Assembly: GCA_023101885.1 (NCBI GenBank)
Contig: JALPQD010000088.1
Location: 1,337,501 to 1,401,500 of the forward strand
Length of the DNA stretch: 64,000 nucleotides
Source: Typhlomys cinereus
Taxonomy: Eukaryota > Chordata > Mammalia > Rodentia > Platacanthomyidae
Reading direction: 5' to 3'
The number at the start of each line of letters is the position of its first letter. The stretch's first letter is position 1. The position numbers were made by a program, and so were the translations under genes. Below, piece after piece: positions 10,087 through 23,264 of this stretch. A model generated the notes under the pieces. It saw nothing but the letters and a program-made list of their open reading frames with translations, ran no database searches and was not told the DNA's origin.

Positions 10087-13000
10087 TTTTTATCTTTAAT
10101 AGGACTACAAATGAAAATGCTATTGTGTTCTTAAAGGTTTTTCTATGTGGTCCCAAAATGGCAAAGTCACTATGATACTACTTGGTTGAACTCGCTCACC
10201 CCTTTGACTTCTTTTATAGAATTTTTTCCCACCAAATTTGGCAACCAGGAAAATATAATTGTATTCTAAAAGTTTCATTGTAATTTCTTCATTCTCCTTG
10301 AGGTAAGATATGAGAATATCTAAATGTTTCTATTGCCATAGGATAAGCTTACTCTCTTATTTTTAAATGCTATGTTATATAATATGCTTATAGAGTTTTA
10401 AGATCAGACTTCCTCATGTCCTGGGTGTATCTCTGATTACTTCATACATGGTAGTTGCCTCTATAAAAGATAATGTAAGTATGGTTTAACAATTTTGGGC
10501 TTATAATTACAAGTAAAATTTACTATTCTGCTAATCATCATGTGTGTAGAAAAGAATTTTCATTAATCTTCCCTGTTAAGATATTCTTTAATGTTATATT
10601 TAAAATCTTGATTTTTCTAATTTATGCTTGCTGTATTACACATTTCTGGCCTGTAGCTAAAGTGATTGCTTTTATTGAGGTACATTTCATTCATAATGTT
10701 ATAGGGTTATTTATAAATTAACAATTACAGTTAATCATAAATAAGAATCTCTTAAATTGAGACAGGATTAGAACAGCTATGCTGGGATGGGTCTCAGGGT
10801 CCTTAAAGGTCTTTGGATTCCTTAAGGCCATCCTCCACTGCTGGAATCTCCCTAAAGGAACACCCCTGAAGAAGAACTGGCTCTAGTCCTCTCAGAGATA
10901 AGATGGCCAATTTCCCTATGAAGGGATTATGGAGAGGAGCTACCCATATCAAACAAACAACTTGGTCTCTAGCCCCACCTGGACCTCAGAGCAACTGGTT
11001 TAGGCCCAATGGGAGTTAACTAATGAGAAAAAGGTCAATGTCCGAGGTTTGCCCTGGTAGCCATCTTTGGCGTAGCCCTTGGTGGCATTCTAGTGCCATT
11101 TGTAGTTCCATGCCTGTTCCTCATGGATTCCACCAGTTCTTTCTAGTTGTCTGCTTTTCATGAGTCCTGTAACATTTGACACAAGGCTGTTTCCCTTAAC
11201 AAAATTATAACATTGGTAAATAAATTTTTGAGATACTTCAAAACCTTTTAAAAGAGAAGTTTTTGAAGGTAACCTATAGATATTGGAGACTTTCTTACAA
11301 AAAAGTTAAAAGGTTATAAACAAATTAATAGACTTATAAAGGCTCTATACAACAATAATATAGCCCATGGATTTGGAAATATTTCTACTCAGTATTAATA
11401 GCTGCTGAGCTTTTATTTTTTAAAGGTTGCTTATCTAAACAGATACACAGGTATTCTCCTGTTACCATGTGCTACTCGTTTATTTCATATTTAATAAAAT
11501 CCTGGTTTCTACAAAATTTAAAGAACTTTTATTAATTTGTGTTATAGCTATACATTTGGCTCTAAAAGATATTAAAGTACAACAATTAATTAAAATTTTT
11601 ATAAATTATTTAACATTTTCATTTAAAAATGAGATTTAAGTTTGTTTATCTTTGATTTAATGTTTTTCTATTTATATTATAAGGTTCATGTATTTTAAAG
11701 ATATAAATTTTGTGGTTACTTGATGCTAAAGTAAATAAGAAAATTGAGAGCTACAATATCTTAGATTTCAAAGTAATACATGTATAAATGTTTATTGTCT
11801 ACACAATTGCCTAAAAAGCCCAACTCTTTATTTCTTTTAAAGGTAAAATTTATAGTTACTAAAAAAGTTATGTTATAATTATGACACAAAAAAGTAAAAC
11901 ATTAAAATCCCTCTATCTAAAATTCCTCAGAGGACTAAGATACATATCAAATGTCACTAGGACCACTCCTGGTAGTACAGGGCTTGCCTCCAGAGTCTTG
12001 TTAATATTTAAACAAACTGTTGTTGGGATTCCCATGGAGGTTTGAGACCCCCTACTAAAAGGCTGTATAAGATTAAATTTAGAAAAAAATCAATTGTTTA
12101 CTTTTCAAAACCTCCCCTAAATGGTAATCTACACTATCATAGAACAAATTTTTCTTTTATTGATTATAATTGCTGTTGTTAAAATGTGCTAATGACATGA
12201 TTCACAATTCTTTTGCAAGCTGACTCACTCACTGACCAAAGGACCTCAATGCATAATGCATTTGCCAAAGTGGCTCAGATACCTCTAAAAGTTCATTATC
12301 AGGGATCCTAGATGATGTTCTCCTTATTCTTTTATTTCTCCTGCTCCTTGATAAGTATCCATATTTGCAGTCTATTTTTTTTTTTCTTTCTCATGGCATT
12401 CTCATGATACATATCTAAACAGCTTAGCAGAGTAGATTGAAGAAGTCTGAGCATGAAGTCATTGAATGGCTGTAATGCAGTCTTCCATTGACAGGGTGGT
12501 TTCAGGCAGAGAAGCACTTCCTGAAAAAAAGGCAGAACTAATCTGCTGGAAAAGGAAAAGAGAAAGCGATATCTCTTTTTATGATGATAATTCCTGGCAG
12601 AATAGCCATTTCATCAATAAATGAATTCCTAAAGGGAAGAAGGATATTGAATCTCTCACATTGCTTTATGTTGTTCATAGCATCCTCGCACGTAGAATGA
12701 AACTTGGAATAAAAAATAATAAACTGCAAAGAAGATATCACACTAGAGTCACTTAATTTCTTTTTGCTAACACTCTATTTTTCTTTCTAAAACTCCAGAG
12801 CGAAGGCAAAATATAGCATTATTGCCTAGAACTGTAAAAAGCATCCTTCCCTTTATTCTACTGCAGTAAAATATGGCTTGGATGTAAATGTAACTTATGC
12901 TTTCAGATATTAACTTCAGCATGTAGTTAAACATGCGCTGCTCTCATGGGATACATATTGCAGAGGTACAGTTCCAGAGAGTATTTGCTTCATCTCTGTT

Positions 13001-13400
13001 GTCCCTGTGGCTGTGAGACCTACAACTTCATGCTCTGAAATAGAGTAGCACGGATGTCATTATCTGCCTCTGCAGCAAGATCCGTTTTTGATTGTTTATA
13101 GAGATCAGGGCTCCTCCAAAACTCAGATGCTGTACTCACAAGTTGCTTTCAAGATGTTTTGTGTTTTCTCATTTGCAATAAATTCTGTCCTACTGTGTCA
13201 GACGATTCTCTGGTCTTCAATCCCATTGATGCTATTCAGATTTGCATTTTTCTGAGCTGAGGTTCTCACTCCAGCCACTCCACTGGTCTCATTACCTACA
13301 TCTTCATACATCAAAATTCAATTTGCATTACAGGCATTTGCTAACATGTAGCGGTGACCACAGTGCTATTTTCAAATGTAATTAGGTGAATATGAACAAG
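10087..13400. other. No gene seen; unassigned AT-rich DNA
   Basis: The first half could include further decayed proviral interior: 10750-11170 is distinctly less AT-rich than its surroundings. I recognise no polymerase or envelope motif and no 3' LTR matching the one at 7708. Two minus-strand open frames near 12332-12741 have no family features. Confidence 0.45.
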
Positions 13401-13405
13401 TGCCA

Positions 13406-13428
13406 AAATAAAATAAAATAAAATAAAA
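13406..13428. repeat. (AAAAT)n short tandem repeat
   Basis: Four to five units of AAAAT, probably the tail of an old retroelement that is no longer recognisable. Confidence 0.85.
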
Positions 13429-13644
13429 CTCCTTGACATGGTATGGAAAAGCTTTAGTGACAAACTTATAATATGTCTGTTTTCTTTTCTTCTCTCTGCC
13501 CTAAATATATCTCTGCCTTAACAATTTCTACACATTAACATTTACCAGAATGTAACAGTGTCTTTGCATGTTGGGATATTCTGTTTTGAGATCTGGGATC
13601 TAGATCCTTTAATCATGCAACACTGTATTCTAAGTGGATAAGCT

Positions 13645-13930
13645 CAGGGGTTTTTTTTCCCCTCTTTTTCTTCACTTTTGCTCCTCTGCATAAGGGCTGC
13701 TCATTTTTTTCCTTTCTTTAAAAGACATTTTTTTTTTTTAATGTATTAATAGCATAGGAAGTTCCTTTGAGGTTACTTCCCCAAATCTTAGTTTTTCTGT
13801 AAGTCTTTCTGTCCCTCCTATCTCCTATCTCCTCATTATCTTCTATGTATTGTTCCCAATTATTCCTTCCCTCATCCTACTGGTCATGGTGTCCTAAATC
13901 TCCCCTGTCAAAGGTTTCACCCTACATACT
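13645..13930 (-). mobile_element. Pyrimidine-rich tract, probable old L1 3'-UTR remnant
   Basis: T-rich and CT-rich sequence with runs such as 'ctcctatctcctatctcc' resembles the antisense polypurine 3' UTR of the L1 copies at 31894 and 41761. It is heavily diverged, so the call is tentative. Confidence 0.3.
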
Positions 13931-13944
13931 GGAATACCATTGAG

Positions 13945-14240
13945 ACACTACTATAGTTTGGATAAGTGTTCACCAATGTCTTGTGTGTTAAAGGCTTAGT
14001 CCCCAAAGGGATAATATGTGTCAACCATGTAGCCATTAGGAGGTAAAGCCTTGTGAAAAGTCTGTAGGTTATGAAGGATTTTGAACTATTCTCCTTGATT
14101 TCCTGTTTACCTTATGGCCACAGAATGAATAATTCGTTCTGTCTGCCCTAACCTCCCTTTCATTGGTGTCCAAAGCAATAGGGTCCGTAAGTCATTAACT
14201 GGACTCTTCAAACAATAAGCACAAAAATACTTTTTCTTTC
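13945..14240 (+). repeat. Probable old mammalian interspersed repeat
   Basis: The order 'tatagtttggataagtgttc', 'ttaggaggtaaagcctt' and 'accttatggccacagaatg' follows the layout of a common mammal-wide repeat of the form tatggtttg...aggaggtgg. No boundaries can be set. Confidence 0.35.
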
Positions 14241-14244
14241 ATAA

Positions 14245-16085
14245 CTCTATTATTGAAAATACCTTGGTGCATTGACAGAGCTCTAATGAACAACTTTCTT
14301 TGGTCATAGCCCTTCTCAAATGAATTATGTGCCTTCTATTTTGTTATGTCTTAACCCCATGCATTTTCCTCCTGTATCACCCTTAACTCATTATTAAATG
14401 GATTGACTGGATGGAGTATCTGGAAGTAGATACCAGGAGGAATCAGGTGGACATCATATTGCTTGAAATCTGAATAAGCGACATTGAATCTTTGGGTCGG
14501 TGGCAGAGTTGAAAGACTCAATTGCTCAACTATCTCCAGTTGTCTCAGATCAGAGCTGGCTATGTAGAGTTCTCAGGTGTTAAGAAGAACTTAGTGTGAA
14601 GAGGTGAAATAAATATTTGTTAACAAAAGGGGCTTCTTCTAACTATGCACAAGAGAGGAAGGCAAGGCAATATGAGGGAGAACGAGCAGATAAATGACCT
14701 TTAAGTTCAACTTTGTCACTTACAAATCTTGGAGTCTGTAGCAATTTATGTCTCTGAACCTCAATTTTATAATCAGAATATAAAATTTTCTGTTGTTCCT
14801 ACATCACATCTTGGTGAAATATTTGGTAAATTGTGTCTACCTATGACACATATACCTCTATGTAAATATTCATGTTAATTGCTTTAGTTGAGTGTGAGAA
14901 CTACCCTGGATTCACGTTCCAGAGGATTAGAAGTAGCTCCTCTTTCATGGATCCTCAAAAATTAATCAAACTCTCGACCACGTGGGGAACCTGGAGGCCT
15001 AGTTATTTTCACTGCTCCTGCCATTCGTGAGCTGCTTCTTCCAACAGGAGATTGCTCTTACCTGGATGTTCTCCTTTGTACGGCCCTTGCTGCAACTCTC
15101 TCCTGTAGAACACTAAGAAACAAAGAGTTCGACCTTTATCTTCTCAAGTATTAATGTGTCTTCCCTGTCACCAAAGGATATTTAATTTGCTAAAATAATA
15201 ATACATGTTAGGAAGACATACATGATGATTATTTGCTTTATAAAGAGAAAAAAATTATAGTTACATGCATTCATTTTTCTCCATCTAAGAGCTCAATAGC
15301 TGGGCCAATTGAAAGTTAATTCAAACAGGCTAGAAGGTTCTGGAAACCCTCTAACACACCACTGAAATCCTTGCCACTAGAACAGTAGACCATAGAAATA
15401 TCCACTCTGTCATCTACCTTGTCTCAAAGGAGACTTCTGAAGCACTGCTTCAGTAGTTTAGAAAATAATAGAAATGTCAGTCACAGAAATTGACAAGGTA
15501 CATTTTATGTATGGCAATTGCAATGATGGATGGCATTCCAATGCTTGCACTTATTCAGTCCCATGTTTCATACTAAAATATGCATAAGTTACATTAGAAA
15601 AAACATTATACAATCAAAGTAAAACACTGCCATAACTGTTCTAAACTTAGACTGTCAATCACTATTCCCTCATTGAAAAATGGTAAACGAAATATGATTT
15701 CCTTGGAAATATTTTGGAAGAATGTTTGCTGTAAAATGTCGAATACAGTATGTTATTTGTATCACACCTAGAAAATGAGCTATATTGTTATTTATTTTGT
15801 GATGTTAGCTTTTTTCCTTGGAGAACAAAATTTAAGAGCAAGTCTCAGTTCTTTTGAACATCACCAGTGCCATTAAAACTTACTTAAGTAAGCTTGGCAT
15901 CTTTTTGCAATACTCTGATATTAATTGCAACAACAGGAACAAAAATGAACCAATGAATAAGCACTTGTCTGATATAAAATTAGTCTATGTATAAAATTAA
16001 GAAAAATTCATTCTTGCTTGTGATTTCATTCAGATTCATAATGATTGCCACTTTTGAAATGCATACTTCTTTATTAAAAATTCTT
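14245..16085. other. No gene seen; AT-rich intergenic DNA
   Basis: Nothing recognisable. No open frame over 60 codons on either strand. Confidence 0.55.
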
Positions 16086-16089
16086 CTTT

Positions 16090-16400
16090 CATATAAACAT
16101 AATGAGTGATTGTTCCTGATTCCCCTTCCTCTTTCCCACTTCCTCTCCCATCATCCCCTCCCTTCACAAATTCACCCCTCCCCCCATGTCTATTTATGTC
16201 TGCCACAGAGTTCCCTTTGGATTTTCTGCTCTATTAAAGGCTCAGTGGCAGTATAAGTGGCCCTTCTTTGGGTGGACTGACTGATAGGGGCACTTCCCTT
16301 CACCTGTCTAGCCCTGTCCCTAAGGTTTCCACTGCATGTAGTTATTTCTCCTGAGTTTCTCAGTGGTCCATGGGAGAATGTTTACATATCAGCCATTGCA
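16090..16400 (-). mobile_element. Probable old L1 3'-UTR remnant
   Basis: Plus-strand CT-rich block ('cttcctctttcccacttcct') followed by 'ggctcagtggcagtataagt' resembles the antisense polypurine 3' end of rodent L1s. No ORF2 sequence is attached. Confidence 0.35.
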
Positions 16401-16860
16401 AAATGTACACTTTTTAAATTCTGGGTCTACCAATATTTAATTGGCTTATTTATTAATTTCAGCTCCATGTTAACTTCTTGGAACTTTTCTATATTTTATC
16501 TGCATGCTATTCTTTTTTCTAATAGCCCCTTAGATATCACAGTTTTACCCTGGGCTATAAAAACATATAGAAGCCATTTCATACATTGTGATTTCTTCTT
16601 CCTTCTTCAAAGAATTTGTGAGACAGACACCTAACTAACTATTTGGTCACCTGGGTTGTGAATCCTCTAAAAAAAGTTCTATACAGTCAATTGATCCTTA
16701 GCCATTCTGAATTAAATTTAAGATTTCTCATACTTCAATTTTTCTGTTACCTTCCCTCATAAACTCAATATTCCCTCATAAAGCCCGATTTCCATAGCCA
16801 TGCACAATTGTGATTTCAAGACCTTCACTTCAGTTATTGGAATGTATTATGTGTCCTCAA
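16400..16860. other. No gene seen
   Basis: AT-rich unassigned sequence. Confidence 0.5.
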
Positions 16861-16874
16861 AGAATAGCAAAAGA

Positions 16875-17080
16875 TGCTGAAGAGGTGGCTCAGGGGTTAA
16901 GCCTCTGCCTTCAGGTGGAAGGTCCTGAATTCGGATCCTAGACCCCACGTATAGACGCCGGGCAGAAGCGGGGGTGGCCTGCATTTCTGGTCCTGGTAGG
17001 GCGGAGCCTGTGAATCCCGGGGCAGAGGAAACAAAGAGGAGGTGGGGCTGTCCATGGTGGTTCCCGAATTCGTCCGTGGT

Positions 17081-17121
<41 letters not shown>

Positions 17122-17190
17122 ACACGAACATGAACACATGCATATATGCACAATTGAATAAACAATAAGTAAGTTAAAAAATTAAAAATA
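16875..17190 (+). mobile_element. Young-subfamily tRNA-derived SINE with long (CA)n
   Basis: The head is slightly decayed (GCTGAAGAGGTGGCTCAG), then A and B boxes, the typical body, about 18 CA units at 17084-17119 and an A-rich tail. The target duplication is not clear. The open frames at 16847-17168 on both strands come from this SINE. Confidence 0.85.
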
Positions 17191-17313
17191 AAGAAAGTGT
17201 AAAGAAATTTGTATCCATAGTTGGAGTGGCTATATCAGCTACAAAACGCTTTCCCCAATCTTAGTCTTGCTTCAGTAGTCTAGATGCAATGATGAATTAA
17301 GAAACATTCATGA

Positions 17314-17598
17314 GGGCTGGAGAGGTGGCTCAGCGGTTAAGCCTCCGCCTTGCAGGCGGAAGCTCCTGAGTTCGGATCCCAGATCCCACGTATAGACGCC
17401 AGGCGGAAGCGGGGGCGGCCTGCGCTTCTGGCCCTGGTAGGGCGGAGCCTGTGAATCCCGGGGCAGAAGGAGGTGGAGGTGTCCATGGTGGTTCGCGAAT
17501 TCGTCCGTGGTTCTACACACACACACACACACACAGACGCGCGCGCACACACACACACATATGCACACAGTTGAATAAATAATAATAAAAAAAAAAAT
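17314..17598 (+). mobile_element. Young-subfamily tRNA-derived SINE
   Basis: Complete copy from GGGCTGGAGAGGTGGCTCAG to an A-rich tail. It is flanked by a perfect 17-bp duplication, ttaagaaacattcatga, at 17297-17313 and 17599-17615. It lies about 120 bp downstream of the previous copy in the same orientation. Each has its own flanks, so they are separate insertions. Confidence 0.93.
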
Positions 17599-17615
17599 TT
17601 AAGAAACATTCATGA

Positions 17616-18120
17616 AAGAGATTGAACTATCTTTTTAATATGTCCAAGATTTTTTATAAATTGCACAATATGTTCATTGAAAGCATAAGTTCAATTTATT
17701 TAAAATAAATTAAGAAGTTGTCCAGCCATCATTACACTTTAGTTTCAAAATATTCATAACATCTAAAATATCCCTTTCACCTTCAGCCACAAAACCTAGG
17801 AAACTAATGATCATTTTATATGCATAAAATTATTTTTTTTCTTGATTTTTGTTTTCAATGACATATGAAAGCCCATGACCTTTCTTTTCTGTCCTCTTCC
17901 ATTCGGTGTTATGTTTGACTTTCATCCATACTGTCACAAGCAGAGGAAGGTAATTCATTACTCCTGTTTAACAGTGTCCCATTACATATACACAAAACAA
18001 TGCATAATCACAAGTTAATAATGTGAATATTTTTTAGTTTTGAGTCACTATGAATAAAAATTTTGCAATCACTATTTGTAAATGTTGATGAGGAAATATA
18101 TTTTTAATTTATTTTAGACA
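17616..18120. other. No gene seen
   Basis: AT-rich unassigned sequence. Confidence 0.5.
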
Positions 18121-18124
18121 GTGT

Positions 18125-18600
18125 TTTAGGTTTTCTAGAGAAGCAAAGCCAACAGAATGAAAAATGTATGAATATATATTAAAATAGTATTTATTAGATG
18201 GCTTAGGTATTGAGGAAGGTAGCCTAACTGTAGATGTTCAGTCCCTAAATCTGAATGACTCAGCAGTCCCAGACTGGTGCTGAAGGTCTAGAGAATTCCT
18301 GAAGAGCCATTGATTTTTCAGTCCACACTGGAAGGTAGAAGAAACTGGGTTCCAATGTCAATGCAGAAAGGCCACAGTAATGGTAGCGGTCAGGGAAGAT
18401 GAATTTGCCAGCATGACTGAGGATAAGTGGGCCAACAGTAAGACATTCTGTCTTAGGAATATTTTTGGAACAACTACAAATTGCTGCTTACATTTAGCAT
18501 ATGCCTTCCCATGTCAAATAACTCGATCCAATGTGACCATGACTGTCCCTGTGGTTAATTTCAGGTCCAGTGAAATTGAGAACCAAGATTAATCAAAACA
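18125..18600 (-). repeat. Old interspersed repeat, opposite orientation to the copy at 30229
   Basis: It starts 'ggttttctagagaagcaaag' and ends 'gagaaccaagattaatcaaa', passing through 'agtcccagactggtgctgaa'. The mirror-image ends (tgatagttaatcttgg...) occur at 30229, so the two are the same type of element in opposite orientation. The 70-codon ORF at 18380 lies inside it and is not a gene. Confidence 0.5.
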
Positions 18601-18604
18601 CCTA

Positions 18605-19015
18605 GAAATGTCCTTTCATCATATGATGGGGTTTCCATTCATCACAGAAAAGTGAATATTATTAAATTCAATCCTAAAGAGTTCATTCCATTATAGTTTT
18701 CTATCTGCAATATACAGGGATTCGGTGCTTGCTACATCCTCACCCACCCTTGATATTGTCAATGTTTTATAATTAACTATTAAATTAGATATGAAGTGAT
18801 TTTCTCATGGAGGTTTAAATATTTTCCAAATCATTAATGAATAAATTCTCACTTCATTAATAATTTGTGTATTTTTTGTGAATATACATAAAATATTTTG
18901 TGTTAACGTTTTTTAACTTATTCTGAAAAATCTTCATATATGCTGAATGATGTTTTTTAGTAGGTATTTCATATTTAACATACCTTCTTTGCCTGAGGCT
19001 GAACTTTTAAATTGC
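18605..19015. other. No gene seen
   Basis: AT-rich unassigned sequence. Confidence 0.5.
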
Positions 19016-19029
19016 CAACAATATTAAAG

Positions 19030-19190
19030 CTACTGCAGAGGCTAGTGAAAGTAGATACTATTACAGCAGCTCTTGGACATGGCTGCCCTGTCTTGAATAG
19101 AGGTACTGCCTGGCAGTACCATCCCCACCCTTAGGTACTTGCATTCTTACTGCCCCCTCTTATGCAAGATTCCCTAAGAAACATATACTT
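19030..19190 (-). mobile_element. Old L1 3'-UTR fragment
   Basis: The plus strand has 'attcttactgccccctcttatgc' style text, closely matching 'caatcttatgccccctcttc' in the L1 3' UTR at 42241-42262. Only a short piece is recognisable. Confidence 0.5.
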
Positions 19191-19504
19191 ATTGGTTTAG
19201 TGTTGAGAAGTTATCTAATCTTAGAGATTGGAGAACTTCTCTAATCTTAGGATATATCAGGTGTTTAGATGACAGTTTAACTATTAAAATATTTATAGTT
19301 ACCATTAATGAGTTTGCTCTTATGCCTTCAAAATGAATAGAAACTCCAATAATAGCCATAACCAGAAAGGATCATGATCCTGTATTTTATTGTAGATTTT
19401 TCATGGATTTACTTCTATGATCCATCTAGTTATAATGTCCATGTTGTGTGCATGGTTATGTTGTGACAAGCATGTTTATTTACACATAATGTGCATTCAC
19501 TGGT

Positions 19505-19890
19505 GCCAATCAACTTTCTATTGTAATGACAAAATACCTGAAAAATCAGCATGTAAGAGAATTATTTATTTGGGATCATGACATCATAGTTTTATGTCCA
19601 TGACCACTTGGCCCTATTGCCTTTTAGTGTGTACTGACAGAACATCATGGCGGCTTGTGTGTCTTATAGAAAACTGCTCATCCCACAGTGGCCAGGAAGC
19701 AAAGAAATCAAGACAGAAAGGAAGGGATGGATTTCCCAATGTCCTCCTCAAGTGTGTGCTCCATCTAAGTGACCCAACTGTCTTCTACTTTTGGAGGAGG
19801 TCCCTCCTCCAAAAGAATCCAAAACCTCACAACTGTGCGTATGTTGATAAACATGACTCTAGCATATGTCTTTGAGGGATATTTAAGATA
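19505..19890 (+). repeat. Old interspersed repeat containing a 28-bp palindrome
   Basis: The layout 'ctattgtaatgacaaaatac', 'gagaattatttatttggg', 'aacatcatggcggc', 'cagtggccaggaagcaaaga' matches the repeat type seen at 2262 and 7226. The palindrome at 19788-19815 (two 13-bp arms, 2-base centre) lies within it. The 93-codon ORF at 19594 reads through the repeat and has no gene support. Confidence 0.5.
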
Positions 19891-19894
19891 GAAA

Positions 19895-22710
19895 TCACAA
19901 CACAATTGTCTTAACATTAATTGTTGATAAAATAATCTTTCTGCATTGAATTGTCATGGCATTTTTGTGAACAATCTATAAACTAAAGAGGACATGTTCA
20001 CTTTTGCACTCCTCTGATTACAAATCTGTCTTAAGGCCAATGACATGTTTCTTGATGACTGTTGCTTTAATGAGTTTCAAAATCCTCTAATATAAGAGTT
20101 CCTGGCTTCTTTTTCCTTTGTTCATTTCAGGATTTTGTAGCAAATGAACTTCTTACTAGTTAATTTTTTTTTCACACCTGCACCCAACTTAAATCTATTC
20201 ACCTGAATAAATCAATTGTATTCTGAACACAGATCTCACTTTATAGCTAACTGATTTATGCTTTTTAAAGATTTTCCTCTCTGACTCTCTGATTTTAAGT
20301 CCATTGTGTAGAGCATAACCAAGACTTTCATGGTCTAACAGGATCCTAACACATTCATCCTATCCAAATCCTTGTATACAACCCAAGCACTGACATTTGC
20401 ATTGATTTCTCATTTCTTCTTATCTTTAAAAATAGCCAAATGTTTCATCACCTGAAAAAACTTCTTCACCTCATTTCATGGCTTTAACTACTCTTACTTT
20501 CCATTGTAATATCTAATATTTACCTAACTTATAGCACAAATCATGTATTGTTTATATTTTTCTGACTTCTGAATAACAAGAGTCATAAAATTGGGCTAAA
20601 ACTTTTATAAATATTTACCCATCCTCCACCATCTACTAAAACTTTTAGCTCAAGATAGATACTGGATTAATGTCTACTGAATAAATAAATGAATGAGAAT
20701 TAAAGATAAAGTGATGACATTGATATGATAAAAAGGAAATAAGTTGTTCCTGAATATTGATTTCATGCTTTTAGATCAATATTCTGCACCATAAAACTCC
20801 TTAGTATAAATCATGAGGGAAGAGTTGTCTGTTCTACTGTCTGACAGGCAGTTATATTTTCACAATGAAAGGATTGTGATTTAATTCTACTTTGGACTCT
20901 GCTCTTGCCATTTTTCTGTGAGAACTGAATTAAACCATATAGCTCAACTATAGCTTCCCAACTCTTTGAGCCATTATTTAATTTTTCATTAAGCTCCAAC
21001 TATATTACATGATATTCTAAAGAAGAAAAAGGATTATGTGTCTCAGTGGCCTAACTGAGACTTATCAATTTGAAAAAAATAATTGAAACCATTGAAATTC
21101 CTTTCCCACCACTTCCAGGTAAAAGAATGACATTCACCTCAACTGTTTTATATTTATATTTTATATGCGTACAGATTGAACACATTGAGGAACAAGGTGA
21201 ATTTCTTCATCCTCTATATTGAGAGATTGTTTTGTTTTCAAAGCTTTCTCCAATCAAAAATAGTGTTTAATGAATAAATATATATCAAGGCATATACTCA
21301 ACTAAGGTATATATTATTACTTCTATGTGATTCAAGGGTACATAGCACAGAAAATGTCTACTCAGTTATCTTTACACAGTAACATATGCATGAGTTTTTT
21401 GGACAGATTGTAAGCTAAAAAATCTTATATTTTGTTATTTTCAGTGCCAGATTTATCTTGTGAAAAGCATATCAAATCTTGTCACATCATTATAAGGTTG
21501 CTGGTGTGGCTTCTGTCTGGCTATATTTTGCATGCTTGATGCTAATTTTTAATAAGATTTAACAAGTTTCTTTTCTGTTTTTTGTCCATGGGAGGAATTC
21601 CATAAGGTCAGGATTATCTGTGTTAAATTCTTCCTACCACAAGCTACTAATATGAAATTAATATAGGAAATTACACTGAGCATAATATTCTCATTATTTT
21701 AAAATTTATTTTGACAACAGCCATGATACAAAAATCAAGTTAAATAAAGATTTACTTCACTGTAATTTTAGTTTTTAGCACATTTCTTTATGTCTTCCAT
21801 TCAGTAAGACATCTCTAATTCTGTTAATGAGACAAATAGGGCTTTGATTTGATATTAAATAAATTAACCTTATATGAACTGGTTAAAAATATTTCCAGTG
21901 TTTTTTGTTGAATAAATGTACTTTTAGAAATCATTATTTCCACTTGTTTGTGATTACAAGTCATGCTTTAATGTAAACTAATTAATTTTTTTTCATTTAT
22001 ACTACTAGAAAAAATAGAACTCTCAACTTTGATTTCTTTCAGAGTATATTTAAACTTATGCTTATAAATCATAAAGATAGTAAGTATGCTTTGATTAAGT
22101 GAAAATGACGTAACAAGAATTTAATTGTAATAAGCAGTAGGAAGTAAAAATAAATTGTATTATGATTTATAACATACTTTAGTCTCCTGAGTTTCATCTT
22201 GTATATGTAAAATATTCAAAGGTAAAATAAATTCAGCTTATAAAAATAGTCTTTTTTTCTTAAAAAATGCCTTTTCATTCACTATATGCATTTTTTATTA
22301 TGGACATAACAAATATCATTGTATGTCAAGTTATTTTAATTTGGTTCATTTAATCCATGCAATCTAATAGTGCTAACTAATATTATTATTAAACATATAT
22401 AGATAGGTACATGTGAAATATTCCTCAAGGTTGATGAGTGCTTTTACATGATAATATATTTTAGTTCCTTACATTATACACATTAATAGAGGAGAATATA
22501 TATCTAGAGAGTTACAAATGTGCTAATGAAATACTGAAACCTATATCTGTCTGCTTATAAAACTCTGCTATGTTTCCAATTTGGGGAATTATAAATTCTA
22601 CTGAATTTTGCCACTAGGGAAAATTGGAACAATAATCAAAACACTAGGTAAAACGCCTTGTCATGACATTATGCCTAGGAGGAATCTGAGACAAATTGAA
22701 CCTTTTATAA
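19895..22710. other. No gene seen; very AT-rich desert
   Basis: No repeat family, open frame of note or regulatory motif recognised on either strand. One minus-strand frame at 20811-20999 has no family features. Confidence 0.55.
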
Positions 22711-22716
22711 GAATTC

Positions 22717-22719
22717 TTT

Positions 22720-22792
<73 letters not shown>

Positions 22793-22806
22793 TTTCTTTC
22801 TTTCTT

Positions 22807-22837
<31 letters not shown>

Positions 22838-22976
22838 TTCTTCTTTCTTTCTTCTTTCTTTCTTTCTTTCTTCTTTCTTTCTTCTCTTTCTGTTCCTCTC
22901 TCCCTTTCTCTTCCTCTCTCCCTCTCTCCCTCCCTCCCTCCATCTCTCCTTCCCTCCCTCCCTTACTTTCTCTTTC

Positions 22977-23051
<75 letters not shown>

Positions 23052-23093
23052 CTCTCTCTCTCTCTCTCTGTCATTTTCTTTTTTCTTTCCTTC
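22717..23093. repeat. (CTTT)n / (CT)n compound microsatellite
   Basis: About 380 bp of almost pure pyrimidine: long CTTT arrays at both ends, a CCTC/CTCC-rich middle and a pure CT run near 23050-23070. It produces open frames of up to 191 codons on both strands that are only Ser/Phe/Leu or Lys/Glu/Arg repeats. Confidence 0.95.
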
Positions 23094-23260
23094 TTAGAGA
23101 AATGCATACCATGGAGCATTGGTGGAGGTCAGATTACAACTTTTGGAAATCTGTGCTCTCCTACTACATTATGGTCTTCCTAGGTGGATAGCTCGGATTG
23201 CCAGGTTTGTAAGCAGGCACCTTACCTACCAAGTTATCTCCCAAGCTCTTACAAGATACT
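23094..23260 (-). mobile_element. B3/B4-like SINE adjacent to the microsatellite
   Basis: Plus-strand text 'ggtggaggtcagattacaac', then 'caggcaccttacctaccaag' and 'ttatctcccaagctc' is the complement of a rodent B3/B4-type SINE body and head. The adjacent pyrimidine tract probably grew from the repeat at its 3' end. Confidence 0.55.
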
Positions 23261-23264
23261 TAGT

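Noticed and set aside
22608..23183. 191-codon plus-strand frame and long minus-strand Lys/Glu/Arg frames
   Set aside because: Translation of the (CTTT)n tract; no start context, no unique sequence.
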